Positions 9,811 through 17,702 of a DNA stretch of 64,000 nucleotides are shown piece by piece. Below the pieces are notes generated by a model that saw only the letters and a list, made by a program, of their open reading frames with translations, did no database searches and was not told the DNA's origin. The translations under genes were made by a program, and so were the position numbers. The DNA is from Eubacteriales bacterium (GTDB taxonomy: Bacteria; Bacillota; Clostridia; Lachnospirales; Lachnospiraceae): contig JAUNPU010000010.1 of NCBI GenBank assembly GCA_030536555.1, positions 1 to 64,000 on the forward strand, in the 5' to 3' direction. Position 1 is the stretch's first letter. Each line of letters begins with the position of its first letter.

Positions 9811-11589
9811 TTACACGAATTCATTATACTTCCCGCGCTTCGTGTAATGGGTATGTAAGAGCTTGTGCGCAAGATGTCCGTTGGCCTCCCCTAAGAACTC
9901 CTGATACAGCTTCTGCAGATCCGGGTTCTCGTGGGATTTTCTGAGGGTCTTTCGCTCGTCCTCACTGTACAATGCCTTCGCTCGTCTCTCGCGGTAATCC
10001 TCCACATCGGTGCGTGGCTGTCCGCCGCCGTTGATGCAGCCGCCCGGACATCCCATCACCTCGATGAAGTGATAGGGTGAGGTTCCCTCTGCCACTTCCT
10101 TCATCAGCATGGATGCGCCCTCCAGACCGCTGGTGACTGCCACGTTGACCGTCACGCCTTCCAGGTGCGCAAATGCCGGAAGCAGACCGGTAAGGGTCAG
10201 GGAAGCCGTCTTGATCTGCTCCTGTCCCACGATCGGGGTTACATGAAGTCCCTCAAAAGGAAGCTCTCTTCCGGTTACCAGTTCGTACACGGTCCGAAGA
10301 GCCGCCTCCATCACGCCGCCGGTCACGCCGAAGATATCCGCTGCTCCGGTGGACAGTCCAAGAGGTGCGTCAAACTTACCTTCCGGCAGTCCCACAAAGT
10401 CAATTCCCGCAGACTTGATCATGCGTGCCAGCTCACGTGTGGTCAGCACCGCATCCACATCCGGGTTGCCATCCACCTGCATTTCCGGACGCTGAATCTC
10501 ATATTTCTTTGCCGTACACGGCATCACAGATACCACGAATAAGTCCTTCGGGTCACGGTTCAGTCTCTGGGCATAGAAGGATTTTACCACGGCACCCATC
10601 ATGGTATGGGGACTCTTACAGGTGGAAAGGTGGTCAAGTTCCTCCGGGAACTGGTGCTCGATGTGCTTGATCCAGCCCGGTGAACAGCTCGTGATCATCG
10701 GAAGCGCCGCCTCCTTGCCTTCCTTCAGCACGTTGTTCAGGCGGCCAAGCAGCTCCGTTCCCTCCTCGATGATGGTCAGATCCGCTGCAAACAAGGTGTC
10801 AAATACATCGTCAAAGCCCAGCTCGTGAAGAGCAGATGCCATTTTTCCCGTAACCGGCGTTCCGCACTCCATGCCGAATTCCTCGCCCAGCGCCGCGCGG
10901 ACTGCCGGAGCCACCTGTACCACAACCCGTTTCTGCGGGTCTGCCAGTGCGTTCCACACCGGAGTCAGACCATCGGTTTCCTGAAGGGCACCGGTCGGGC
11001 AGACTACCGTACACTGACCGCACATGGCACATGCCGTGGAATTTAACGGCAGTCCCATAGCCGGACTGATGGTGGTGTCGAAGCCGCGCTGCTGCGCCTG
11101 GATGGCTCCCACATGCTGAATCTGATTGCAGACCGTCACGCAGCGGCGGCACAGAATACATTTGCTGGTATCTCTGGTGATGGACGGGGAGATGTCCAGA
11201 CTGGCTTTCGCCATCTCGCCCTCTAAGCGGCTCTCCGTCACGCCCAGCTCATAGCCTAACTGCTGCAGCTCACAGCTCTGGTTCCGCTGACAGTTCAAGC
11301 AGTCCTTGGGATGGTTGGACAACAAAAGCTCGTACAGCACCTTTCTGGCTGAGCGCACCTTCGGGGAATGGGTATGGATCACCATACCCTCCCGCACCTT
11401 CGTCACGCAGGATGCCTGAAGATTGCGCATCCCCTCCACCTCCACCACGCAAACACGGCAGGAGCCGTATTTGTGGATGTCTTTATACTGGCAGAGGCTT
11501 GGAATCCTGATTCCCGCCTCCTTTGCCGCTTCCAGAATCGTCAGTCCTTCCCGGACCTCCATCGGTTTTCCGTTGATTGTTATGTTCAT
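9811..11589 (-). CDS. hydA: [FeFe] hydrogenase catalytic subunit, trimeric bifurcating type
   Basis: A 592-residue HydA/HndD-type subunit making or oxidising H2. In order: plant-type [2Fe-2S] (C33, C44, C47, C61), His-Cys3 [4Fe-4S] (H93, C97, C100, C106), two [4Fe-4S] (C144-C154 and C187-C197) and the H-cluster domain with TSCSPGW, MPCTAKKYE and EVMGCPGGCINGGGQP (C302, C358, C514, C518). The usual second Cys of TSCCP, the proton-relay residue, is Ser303. The ATG at 11589 follows GGGGAGGAA; the longer frame starting with TTG at 11664 has no support. With hydB and hydC it should form the NAD(P)/ferredoxin-linked complex. Confidence 0.95.
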   Translation of the reverse strand: MNITINGKPMEVREGLTILEAAKEAGIRIPSLCQYKDIHKYGSCRVCVVEVEGMRNLQASCVTKVREGMVIHTHSPKVRSARKVLYELLLSNHPKDCLNCQRNQSCELQQLGYELGVTESRLEGEMAKASLDISPSITRDTSKCILCRRCVTVCNQIQHVGAIQAQQRGFDTTISPAMGLPLNSTACAMCGQCTVVCPTGALQETDGLTPVWNALADPQKRVVVQVAPAVRAALGEEFGMECGTPVTGKMASALHELGFDDVFDTLFAADLTIIEEGTELLGRLNNVLKEGKEAALPMITSCSPGWIKHIEHQFPEELDHLSTCKSPHTMMGAVVKSFYAQRLNRDPKDLFVVSVMPCTAKKYEIQRPEMQVDGNPDVDAVLTTRELARMIKSAGIDFVGLPEGKFDAPLGLSTGAADIFGVTGGVMEAALRTVYELVTGRELPFEGLHVTPIVGQEQIKTASLTLTGLLPAFAHLEGVTVNVAVTSGLEGASMLMKEVAEGTSPYHFIEVMGCPGGCINGGGQPRTDVEDYRERRAKALYSEDERKTLRKSHENPDLQKLYQEFLGEANGHLAHKLLHTHYTKRGKYNEFV

Positions 11590-11614
11590 CGCATTTCCTC
11601 CCCTGATTTCCAAG

Positions 11615-14600
11615 TCATCTTCTGTCGCAATGCAGACACCGCAGGGACTCTGCCATTGCGTCAAGCTTGTGATAACCGCACGCTACTTCCTTAAAGTTGT
11701 CTCTGCGCTCCTCAACCGGCAGCGTTCTGGTCGGGAACCGCTTGTGAGGCTCCGTCACCTCCGCATCCGGTCCCTGCGGAATGGTAATCCACTGACCCTT
11801 GTTTAAGTCCCCTGTGCCGCCTAAGTATTGATCAATATTGACAGCCGCACGCTTGCCGTCCGCGATGGCATGAATCACCACGTTCGCGCCCCACGGGTTG
11901 GTGTCGCCGCCTGCGAAAATGCCTTCCTGTGTAGTCTTTCCGGTAAATTTATCAATCGCCAGGTTGCCCTTCTGGTCTACGCCGATCTGCGTCGTCTGGT
12001 AAAACTGGTGGTCCACATCCTGGTTGATCGCCTTGATGATGCAGTCACATGGAATGTCGAAATCAGAGCCTTCGATGTGTGCGCTGCGACGGCGTCCGTC
12101 ACTGCCGAAGTCCGTCAGCTCACGCTTCACCATGTGGATTCCGGTCACTTGTCCATTTTCCCCGAGAATCTCAATCGGAGACACCAGCGTCACAATGTGA
12201 ATGCCCTCTTCCCGTGCCTCCTGCACTTCCTCTGCACCAGCCGGCATCTCATGCTCCGTTCTCCGGTAAACCACGGTCACTTCCTCCGCGCCCAAACGTA
12301 CTGCAGTCCGCGCCACGTCGATTGCCGTGCTTCCGCCGCCTACCACAACCATCTGTCGTGCCACGGAGGTATCCAGACCAAGACCTACCCGCTTTAAGAA
12401 TTCCAGACCGCTCTCCACGCCGGCAAGCTCCTCGCCCGGCACCCCAAGCATCCGGGAGGTCTGGGTTCCGATTGCCAGATAGACCGCATCGCTCTGGACC
12501 TTCAGCTCCTCGAAGGTAATGTCTTTGCCGATGCGGGTATTCAGATGGATCTGCACGCCGCTCTTCTCGATGGCGCGAATCTCCTTTGCCAGCACTTCCT
12601 TCGGAAGACGATACTCCGGGATACCCCAGTACAGCACGCCGCCTGCCACGGACTCTGCCTCGTAGACATGAACCTCATGTCCCAGATTGGCCAGATAGTA
12701 CGCACAGGAAAGTCCGGACGGACCTGCACCGATCACTGCCACCTTTTTGCCGGTGGACGGCTGCGGCTCTACCATCGGAACATGGTAATCATCCCGGAGG
12801 GCATAGTCGCCGATGAACCGTTTCAGGGAACAGATTGCCACCGGCTCATCCACCTGGGCTCTCCGGCAGTGATCCTCACAGGGATGGGTGCAGACACGAC
12901 CGCACACTGACGGGAACGGGTTCTCCTGACGGATCAGCTGATAAGCGTCCTCGATTCTGCCCTCTGCCAGTAAGGTCATGTAGCCCGGCACATGGACATT
13001 GGCCGGACATGCGTTCCGACATGGAGAAGTCTGCAGCTCCGCACAGACACCTGCTGCACAGTGCTTCCCATAGATATGCTCCTCGTACTCGTGACGGAAA
13101 TATTTCAGTGTGGACAGCACCGGGTTCGGTGAGGTCTGTCCCAGACCGCACATGGCTGTCTGCTTAATGGTCTCTGCCAGCTCCTCCAAAAGCTCCAGAT
13201 CGCCCTCTTTTCCTTTGCCCTGGGTAATCCGCTCCAGAATCTCCAGCATCCGCCTGGTGCCGTTTCGGCATGGCAGGCATTTTCCACAGGATTCATCCTG
13301 AATAAAGTCCATGAAATACCGCGCCGTATCCACCATACAGGTGTCCTCATTCATCACAACCAGTCCGCCGGAGCCCATGATAGCCCCAAGGCTTGCCAGC
13401 GACTCATAATCCACCTTCGTATTCAGATGGCTTCTGGTGAGGCAGCCGCCGGAAGGACCGCCGGACTGGATTGCCTTGAACTTTTTGCCCCCGGCAATGC
13501 CGCCACCGATCTTATAAATAATATCTCCCAGACTGATTCCCATGGGAACCTCGATGATTCCCGCATTGGTAATGTCGCCGGCCAGGGCAAATACCTTCGT
13601 GCCCGCGCTCTTCTCCGTGCCGAACTGGCGGTACCAGTCCGCACCGTTCAGTACGATCGGCGCAATATTTGCCAGAGTCTCCACATTGTTGATGATGGTC
13701 GGCTCTTCAAACAGACCTTTCTCAAATGGGAACGGCGGCTTCTGTCTCGGCTCACCGCGTTTTCCTTCGATGGATGCCAGCAGGGAGGTCTCCTCACCGC
13801 AGACAAAGGCTCCCGCACCCATGCGAATCTCCAGATCAAATGCCGTGTCCGTTCCAAGGGCGTGTTCCCCCAGAATGCCTGCCTCTCTTGCCTGCTCAAT
13901 GGCGTTGGACAGACGCTCCACTGCCAGCGGATACTCGGCACGCACGTAGACAAAGCCCTTCTCCGCGCCCATGGCAAAGCCGCCAAGCAGCATGCCCTCA
14001 ATGATGCTGTGGGGGTCGCCTTCTAACAGGCTGCGGTCCATAAATGCACCCGGATCGCCTTCATCCGCATTGCAGACGATGAATTTTCTGCCATGCTCGG
14101 AGACTGCCTTCAGTCCCGCCTCCCACTTGATGCCGGTGGGGAATCCCGCTCCGCCTCGTCCTCTTAAGCCGGAAGCCTTGATGCAGTCCACAACCTGCTG
14201 CGGACTCATCTCGGTCAGCGCCTTCTGTGCCGCCGCATATCCGTCCCGTGCGATGTACGCTTCCAGAGAGCCGTACTCCATGCGGCCGCAGTTGCGCAGT
14301 GCGATCCGCACCTGCTCCTTGAAAAAGCTGATATCATCCAGCTTCGGAATATATTCCTGCTTCTCTGCATCGTAAAAGGTATACTCGGTGCAGACCTCCT
14401 CATGGATCAGATGGCGCTCCACCATGTCGCGTACCTTCTCCGGATTCATGGACGTGTAGAAAATGCCGTCCGGCTCCACCAGCAGTACCGGGCCTGCCGC
14501 ACAAGTTCCCATACAGCCGGTCACCAGCACCTGAATCTGATTCTCGATCTGATACTCCCGCAGTGCATCCCGCAGTGCGTCCTGCACTTCTCCACAGTGG

Positions 14601-14695
14601 GAGGAGATACAGCCGGCTCCGCCGCAGACCAGTACCTGTCTCCGGTACTGCTTCTGCCTGTCCTCATATGCCTCTTTGATTTTCCGTAAGTCCAT
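11615..14695 (-). CDS. hydB: HydB/NuoF-like flavoprotein subunit fused to a GltD-like NADPH oxidoreductase
   Basis: A 1026-residue electron-transfer subunit. Residues 1-100 are a thioredoxin-like [2Fe-2S] domain (C24, C29, C61, C65). Residues 120-540 are the NuoF core, with GRGGAGFPTGIKW for FMN/NADH and the [4Fe-4S] set C470, C473, C476, C516. From about 555 a GltD/NfnB-like module follows: Cys-rich Fe-S region (C559-C622), FAD motif VIGAGPSGLS at 654 and NAD(P) motif GGGSTAIDVA at 786. VYRRTEHEMPA fits NADPH. Stand-alone HydB is normally about 600 residues, so this is a fusion. The gene starts 3 bp after hydC (GAGGAGG) and ends 25 bp before hydA. It may couple NADH, NADPH and ferredoxin. 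Confidence 0.93.
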   Translation of the reverse strand: MDLRKIKEAYEDRQKQYRRQVLVCGGAGCISSHCGEVQDALRDALREYQIENQIQVLVTGCMGTCAAGPVLLVEPDGIFYTSMNPEKVRDMVERHLIHEEVCTEYTFYDAEKQEYIPKLDDISFFKEQVRIALRNCGRMEYGSLEAYIARDGYAAAQKALTEMSPQQVVDCIKASGLRGRGGAGFPTGIKWEAGLKAVSEHGRKFIVCNADEGDPGAFMDRSLLEGDPHSIIEGMLLGGFAMGAEKGFVYVRAEYPLAVERLSNAIEQAREAGILGEHALGTDTAFDLEIRMGAGAFVCGEETSLLASIEGKRGEPRQKPPFPFEKGLFEEPTIINNVETLANIAPIVLNGADWYRQFGTEKSAGTKVFALAGDITNAGIIEVPMGISLGDIIYKIGGGIAGGKKFKAIQSGGPSGGCLTRSHLNTKVDYESLASLGAIMGSGGLVVMNEDTCMVDTARYFMDFIQDESCGKCLPCRNGTRRMLEILERITQGKGKEGDLELLEELAETIKQTAMCGLGQTSPNPVLSTLKYFRHEYEEHIYGKHCAAGVCAELQTSPCRNACPANVHVPGYMTLLAEGRIEDAYQLIRQENPFPSVCGRVCTHPCEDHCRRAQVDEPVAICSLKRFIGDYALRDDYHVPMVEPQPSTGKKVAVIGAGPSGLSCAYYLANLGHEVHVYEAESVAGGVLYWGIPEYRLPKEVLAKEIRAIEKSGVQIHLNTRIGKDITFEELKVQSDAVYLAIGTQTSRMLGVPGEELAGVESGLEFLKRVGLGLDTSVARQMVVVGGGSTAIDVARTAVRLGAEEVTVVYRRTEHEMPAGAEEVQEAREEGIHIVTLVSPIEILGENGQVTGIHMVKRELTDFGSDGRRRSAHIEGSDFDIPCDCIIKAINQDVDHQFYQTTQIGVDQKGNLAIDKFTGKTTQEGIFAGGDTNPWGANVVIHAIADGKRAAVNIDQYLGGTGDLNKGQWITIPQGPDAEVTEPHKRFPTRTLPVEERRDNFKEVACGYHKLDAMAESLRCLHCDRR

Positions 14696-14698
14696 GCC

Positions 14699-15217
14699 CT
14701 ATACCTCCTCGTTGTAATAGCGTTCCAGAATCTCTTCCAGCTTATCCGGGTTCACCTGCTTAAACACCTGATCGTCAATGGACATGGCAGGAGCCAGTCC
14801 GCAGGCGCCGATACATCTTGCCACCTCAAAGGTGAACTTCCGGTCTTTCGTGGTGTCACCGATCTCCACGTCCAGCATCTCTTTCAGCCGCTCCACAATT
14901 TTCCTGCCGCCCCGCACATAGCAGGCCGTTCCCAGACATACCCGGATCGTGTGCTCGCCTCTCGGCTGGGTTGAGAAAAAGGAATAGAACGTCACCACAC
15001 CTGACACCTCAGACAGCGGCACCTCCAGCGCCTCCGCCACCACCTGCTGTACCTCCAGCGGCAGATAGCCGTACAGACTCTGCGCCATATGCAGCACCTG
15101 AATCAGACTGCCTTCCTTCCCGCGATACTCCAGCGCCCGCTCCCGGATCAGCTTCAGCAGACCCTCTTTGCTGTTATCACAGCCACAGCAGCACGTAGAT
15201 TTTGTCTCATCCTTCAT
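14699..15217 (-). CDS. hydC: HydC/NuoE-like [2Fe-2S] hydrogenase subunit
   Basis: A 172-residue thioredoxin-fold [2Fe-2S] protein of the NuoE family, the small subunit of the trimeric hydrogenase. The cluster ligands are in CLGTACYVRGG and CIGACGLAPAM, a C-x4-C and C-x3-C set. An unusual Cys-rich start (STCCCGCD) precedes the usual helical region. I prefer the second ATG at 15217, eight bases after AGGAGGAGG; the ATG at 15223 is too close to it. It is the first gene of hydCBA. A long leader with a possible short ORF and a terminator hairpin lies upstream, suggesting attenuation. Confidence 0.93.
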   Translation of the reverse strand: MKDETKSTCCCGCDNSKEGLLKLIRERALEYRGKEGSLIQVLHMAQSLYGYLPLEVQQVVAEALEVPLSEVSGVVTFYSFFSTQPRGEHTIRVCLGTACYVRGGRKIVERLKEMLDVEIGDTTKDRKFTFEVARCIGACGLAPAMSIDDQVFKQVNPDKLEEILERYYNEEV

Positions 15218-15255
15218 AACCATTACCTCCTCCTGTTTGTGAAAAAATGTACAAA

Positions 15256-15288
15256 GTCAAAAACAGGGCAGCCCAAATCGGACTGCCC
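15256..15288 (-). terminator. Attenuator-like terminator in the hydrogenase leader
   Basis: A 9-bp stem with GGGCAG and CTGCCC arms (15266-15288) and a 5-nt loop is followed on the minus strand by TGTTTTTG. It sits between the operon promoter and the hydC start, where it could stop transcription before the structural genes. Confidence 0.6.
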
Positions 15289-15349
15289 TCAAAAAAATCT
15301 TATGAAATTGTGGTATGTCTCGCTTTCTCACGTAGCAATACTGATGCAT
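15257..15349 (-). CDS. Possible leader peptide of the hydrogenase operon
   Basis: A 30-codon frame starting MHQYCYVRKRDIPQ and ending GLPCF. GGAGGAG lies 7 bases before its ATG. It ends inside the terminator hairpin at 15256-15288, the layout expected of transcription attenuation. I do not recognise the peptide, and no run of one amino acid points to a particular signal. It could equally be chance within a structured leader. Confidence 0.35.
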   Translation of the reverse strand: MHQYCYVRKRDIPQFHKIFLRAVRFGLPCF

Positions 15350-15436
15350 CCCGCAACTCCTCCAGAGTGATGATTTTACTTTGTAAATTTTTCCTAAAAG
15401 TTTTTTAGGTTATCTAAAAAATTTTATGATATCATC

Positions 15437-15466
15437 ATCTTAACACACCCTCATCTGACTTGTCAA
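15437..15466 (-). promoter_or_regulatory. Promoter of the hydCBA operon
   Basis: On the minus strand there is a perfect -35 TTGACA (15461-15466), an 18-bp spacer and TAAGAT (15437-15442). It yields a leader of about 205 nt before hydC. The region 15224-15552 otherwise holds only the leader ORF, hairpins and the NSS terminator. Confidence 0.7.
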
Positions 15467-15502
15467 GGATAATTATTGACGTATTTTCCATAATTGCCAA
15501 TC

Positions 15503-15541
15503 AAAAAACAGGCACAAAGCCATTTCAACTCCATGCCTGTT
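15503..15541 (-). terminator. Terminator of the NSS transporter gene
   Basis: Arms AACAGGCA and TGCCTGTT (15507-15514, 15534-15541) are followed by a T-run on the minus strand (15503-15508), 12 bp after the transporter stop. Confidence 0.75.
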
Positions 15542-15552
15542 ATCAATCTCTG

Positions 15553-16878
15553 TCATCCAATACCGCCCATAGCTGCTCCCACCAGCAGCACCAGGATGCA
15601 CATTCCGCTGAACAGATATTTCCCCAGAGGATAGAACCAGCTTCCCAGAGGCTTCTTGCGCCCTCTGTTCACCTCAGTCTCCACGAACTTCTTTCCAAAT
15701 ACCCAGAAGAACATGATTGCCGCCAGTCCTGCCCCCAGAGGGCAGATGTAGATGGACACCACGTCCATCCAGTCGGACACGATGCCCTGGATGCAGATGG
15801 ACACCACCGCGCCCACGATACCAACCACCGCACACGCCGGAATCCGTCCCAGATGGAACTTCTCCTGCACCGTGGCAATCGGCGCCTCGTACAGGTTGAT
15901 CAGGGACGTGATGCCCGCGAACATCACTGCCACGAAGAATACGACCGCGATCACCGGACCGCCTGCCAGTCCCTTGAACAGGTTTGGCAGGAAGATGAAC
16001 ATCAGTCCCGGACCACCCTGATCCAGCTGTGCGCCCATGGTCGCCATGGCGGGAATGATCACAAATGCCGCCAGAGTCGCAGCCAGGGTATCGAAGAATG
16101 CCACATTCCGCGCAGATGCCGGAATATCCTCCTCATCATGCAGGTAGGAGCCATAGATCAGCGTGCCGTTTCCCGCAACCGACAGGGAAAAGAATGCCTG
16201 ACCCATGGCGTAGATGATAACCTGCGGATTGGTCAGCGCCGCCATGTCCAGACGGAAGATATACTGGTATCCATCCGTGGCTCCCGGCTGGAACGCAATG
16301 TAGATGCCCAGCCCCAGAAACAGGAAGAAGAACAGAGGCATCATCACCTTGTTTGCCTTCTCGATACCGCCGCCCACGCCCAGAATCAGGATGGCAAATG
16401 CCACCGCCACTGCCAGCAGCTGCCAGCCGTTGTTGCCGAAGGAGGATGCCATGCCGCCAAATGCCGCGCCGAACTCATCCACCGACCCCGGCGCCAGCGT
16501 CGCACCGGTGAAGGTGCCGAAGGTGTACTTGAAGATCCATCCCATGACCACGCTGTAGCCGATTGCCAGCGCCATGGAGCCAATCACCGGAATCAGACCG
16601 ATTGCCTCCCCCAGCTTCTTTCTGCCTCTGGTCCCGCACGCCGCGCCAAATGCGTCCACCGGGCCGGACCGGGTCGCCCGCCCGAAGCTCATCTCACCGA
16701 TCACCCCCGTAGAGCCGATCAGCACCACAAAAATCAGATACCACAGCAGGAAGGAGCCGCCTCCGAATCTGGATACCCGCGTCGGAAACATCCAGATATT
16801 GCCCATGCCCACCGCAGAGCCGATGCACGCCAGGATGAATCCCCACCTTGATACAAACAAATCACGTTTCTTTTCCAT
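15553..16878 (-). CDS. Sodium-dependent NSS-family transporter
   Basis: A 441-residue inner-membrane symporter of the neurotransmitter:sodium symporter (SNF) family, which imports amino acids or related amines with Na+. The diagnostic start RWGFILACIGSAVGMGNIWMFP holds the first membrane helix and the sodium/substrate-binding unwound part. About 11 hydrophobic segments follow, somewhat short of the 12 of eukaryotic members but normal for bacterial ones. GAAGGGAA precedes the ATG. It has its own promoter at 16954-16982 and a terminator after it, so it is monocistronic. The substrate cannot be told from sequence. Confidence 0.92.
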   Translation of the reverse strand: MEKKRDLFVSRWGFILACIGSAVGMGNIWMFPTRVSRFGGGSFLLWYLIFVVLIGSTGVIGEMSFGRATRSGPVDAFGAACGTRGRKKLGEAIGLIPVIGSMALAIGYSVVMGWIFKYTFGTFTGATLAPGSVDEFGAAFGGMASSFGNNGWQLLAVAVAFAILILGVGGGIEKANKVMMPLFFFLFLGLGIYIAFQPGATDGYQYIFRLDMAALTNPQVIIYAMGQAFFSLSVAGNGTLIYGSYLHDEEDIPASARNVAFFDTLAATLAAFVIIPAMATMGAQLDQGGPGLMFIFLPNLFKGLAGGPVIAVVFFVAVMFAGITSLINLYEAPIATVQEKFHLGRIPACAVVGIVGAVVSICIQGIVSDWMDVVSIYICPLGAGLAAIMFFWVFGKKFVETEVNRGRKKPLGSWFYPLGKYLFSGMCILVLLVGAAMGGIG

Positions 16879-16906
16879 ACCAATGATTCCCTTCTGTCAA
16901 ACGTCC

Positions 16907-16941
16907 GTGAACCGACCAGACAGCAGCCATGGTCGGTTCAC
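16907..16941 (-). other. Perfect hairpin at the 5' end of the NSS transcript
   Basis: A 12-bp perfect stem (GTGAACCGACCA with TGGTCGGTTCAC) and an 11-nt loop begin a few bases after the predicted transcription start and lack a T-run. It may stabilise the mRNA or bind a regulator. Confidence 0.5.
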
Positions 16942-16953
16942 GCCAGTTTTATT

Positions 16954-16982
16954 ATTGTAGCATAAGAATGATAGAAACGCAA
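16954..16982 (-). promoter_or_regulatory. Promoter of the NSS transporter gene
   Basis: On the minus strand TTGCGT (16977-16982) is followed after 17 bp by TACAAT (16954-16959). It lies inside the 3' part of the degenerate upstream frame, which argues that this frame is not an intact gene. Confidence 0.65.
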
Positions 16983-17405
16983 TGTGTCCCGAAGGGACTC
17001 TTACTTCATTCAACTGCTTCAAATGTTTCATGCTGATTCTGCCGGATTTGATGTTTTTCCAGCCTCTGATACCTCGATATTGACAAAGTTCCGATGATTT
17101 TACAGAATTTTTTGCAATAGGTTCAACGCCCAATAGATGACAAAAATTTTCAATGTTAAATCTGAGTTCAATGTTCTGATTCGACTGATTCTGATTGATG
17201 ATCTGATAATGATAGATAAACGGATTCAAATAGGATTCGTAATACTCGCTTAACACCTTCAGTGAAATATCACTAATCCTCGGTTTCTCCCGCAACCGTC
17301 TCAACTCAACTGCCCGATACATGATACCTCCCTTCCCGCTTAATTCATGAAAGAAGAAAGAGCTCTGTATCAATCAGAACTCTTTCACGCAGCTTATCTT
17401 TTTTC

Positions 17406-17436
17406 TGCTCATATTTAAACTCTCCGCAGCGGAGAA
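17406..17436 (-). repeat. Direct repeat copy A with Shine-Dalgarno hairpin
   Basis: A 31-bp unit, 27 of 31 identical to copy B at 17493-17523. On the minus strand it forms a hairpin CTCCGC-GCGGAG whose 3' arm contains a GGAGA ribosome site, followed 8 nt later by ATGAGC. Confidence 0.7.
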
Positions 17437-17492
17437 ATCAGGAGCTGCTCCCGATTATAAGCTTATTTCATAGTCGAAATAATATACTCTTT

Positions 17493-17523
17493 TGCTCATA
17501 TTTTACTTCTCCGCAACGGAGAA
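17493..17523 (-). repeat. Direct repeat copy B with Shine-Dalgarno hairpin
   Basis: The second 31-bp unit, 87 bp from copy A. The hairpin arms are TTCTCCG and CGGAGAA. Again a GGAGA in the arm precedes an ATGAGC start, opening only a 14-codon frame. The rest of 17374-17702 holds no gene on the minus strand; the ltaE promoter is at its end. Confidence 0.7.
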
Positions 17524-17629
17524 GACAAAGGAACTTCCATCTGTATTGAAAATTATACCACAGCAGAGCATTTTGTAAATAGCTTTTATAAATTTTCCTA
17601 TTTCTTTTTTCTATTGCCGATTTGCAACA

Positions 17630-17658
17630 TTGCTTTTTTCCCCTTCCTGTTATATGAT
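17630..17658 (+). promoter_or_regulatory. Promoter of the threonine aldolase gene
   Basis: TTGCTT (17630-17635), a 17-bp spacer and TATGAT (17653-17658), about 45 bp before the start codon. Confidence 0.65.
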
Positions 17659-17702
17659 AGAGCAAGTGCATCAATCCATTGAATACAGGAGGACTTTCAG
17701 AT

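Larger units (their letters stand above)
16897..17322 (-). pseudogene. Truncated PBECR4-like (phage nuclease-superfamily) gene
   Basis: A 141-codon frame starting with MYRAVELRRLREKPR after GGGAGG. Residues about 50-110 (FNIENFCHLLGVEP ... YRGIRGWKNIKSGRIS) resemble the N-terminal half of PBECR4 domains, nuclease-like proteins linked to phage and toxins. The catalytic C-terminal half is missing. The last 40 codons run through the NSS promoter and its hairpin, so they are unlikely to be real protein. I call it a decayed fragment. The family assignment rests on remembered motif similarity and needs a profile search. Confidence 0.45.

Noticed and set aside
9811..11664. The longer hydA start (TTG at 11664)
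   Set aside because: No ribosome site there and it overlaps hydB; the ATG at 11589 has GGGGAGGAA.
15430..15466. A Rex (NADH-sensing) operator at the hydrogenase promoter
   Set aside because: The expected TTGTTAA-N4-TTAACAA-like palindrome is not present; only GTTAAG occurs.
15460..16851. A 463-codon plus-strand frame opposite the NSS transporter
   Set aside because: His/Arg/Gln-rich composition typical of antisense frames; the minus strand encodes a clear transporter.
17406..17523. The two 31-bp repeats as a CRISPR array
   Set aside because: There are only two imperfect copies, no cas genes, and each contains a start codon and ribosome site.
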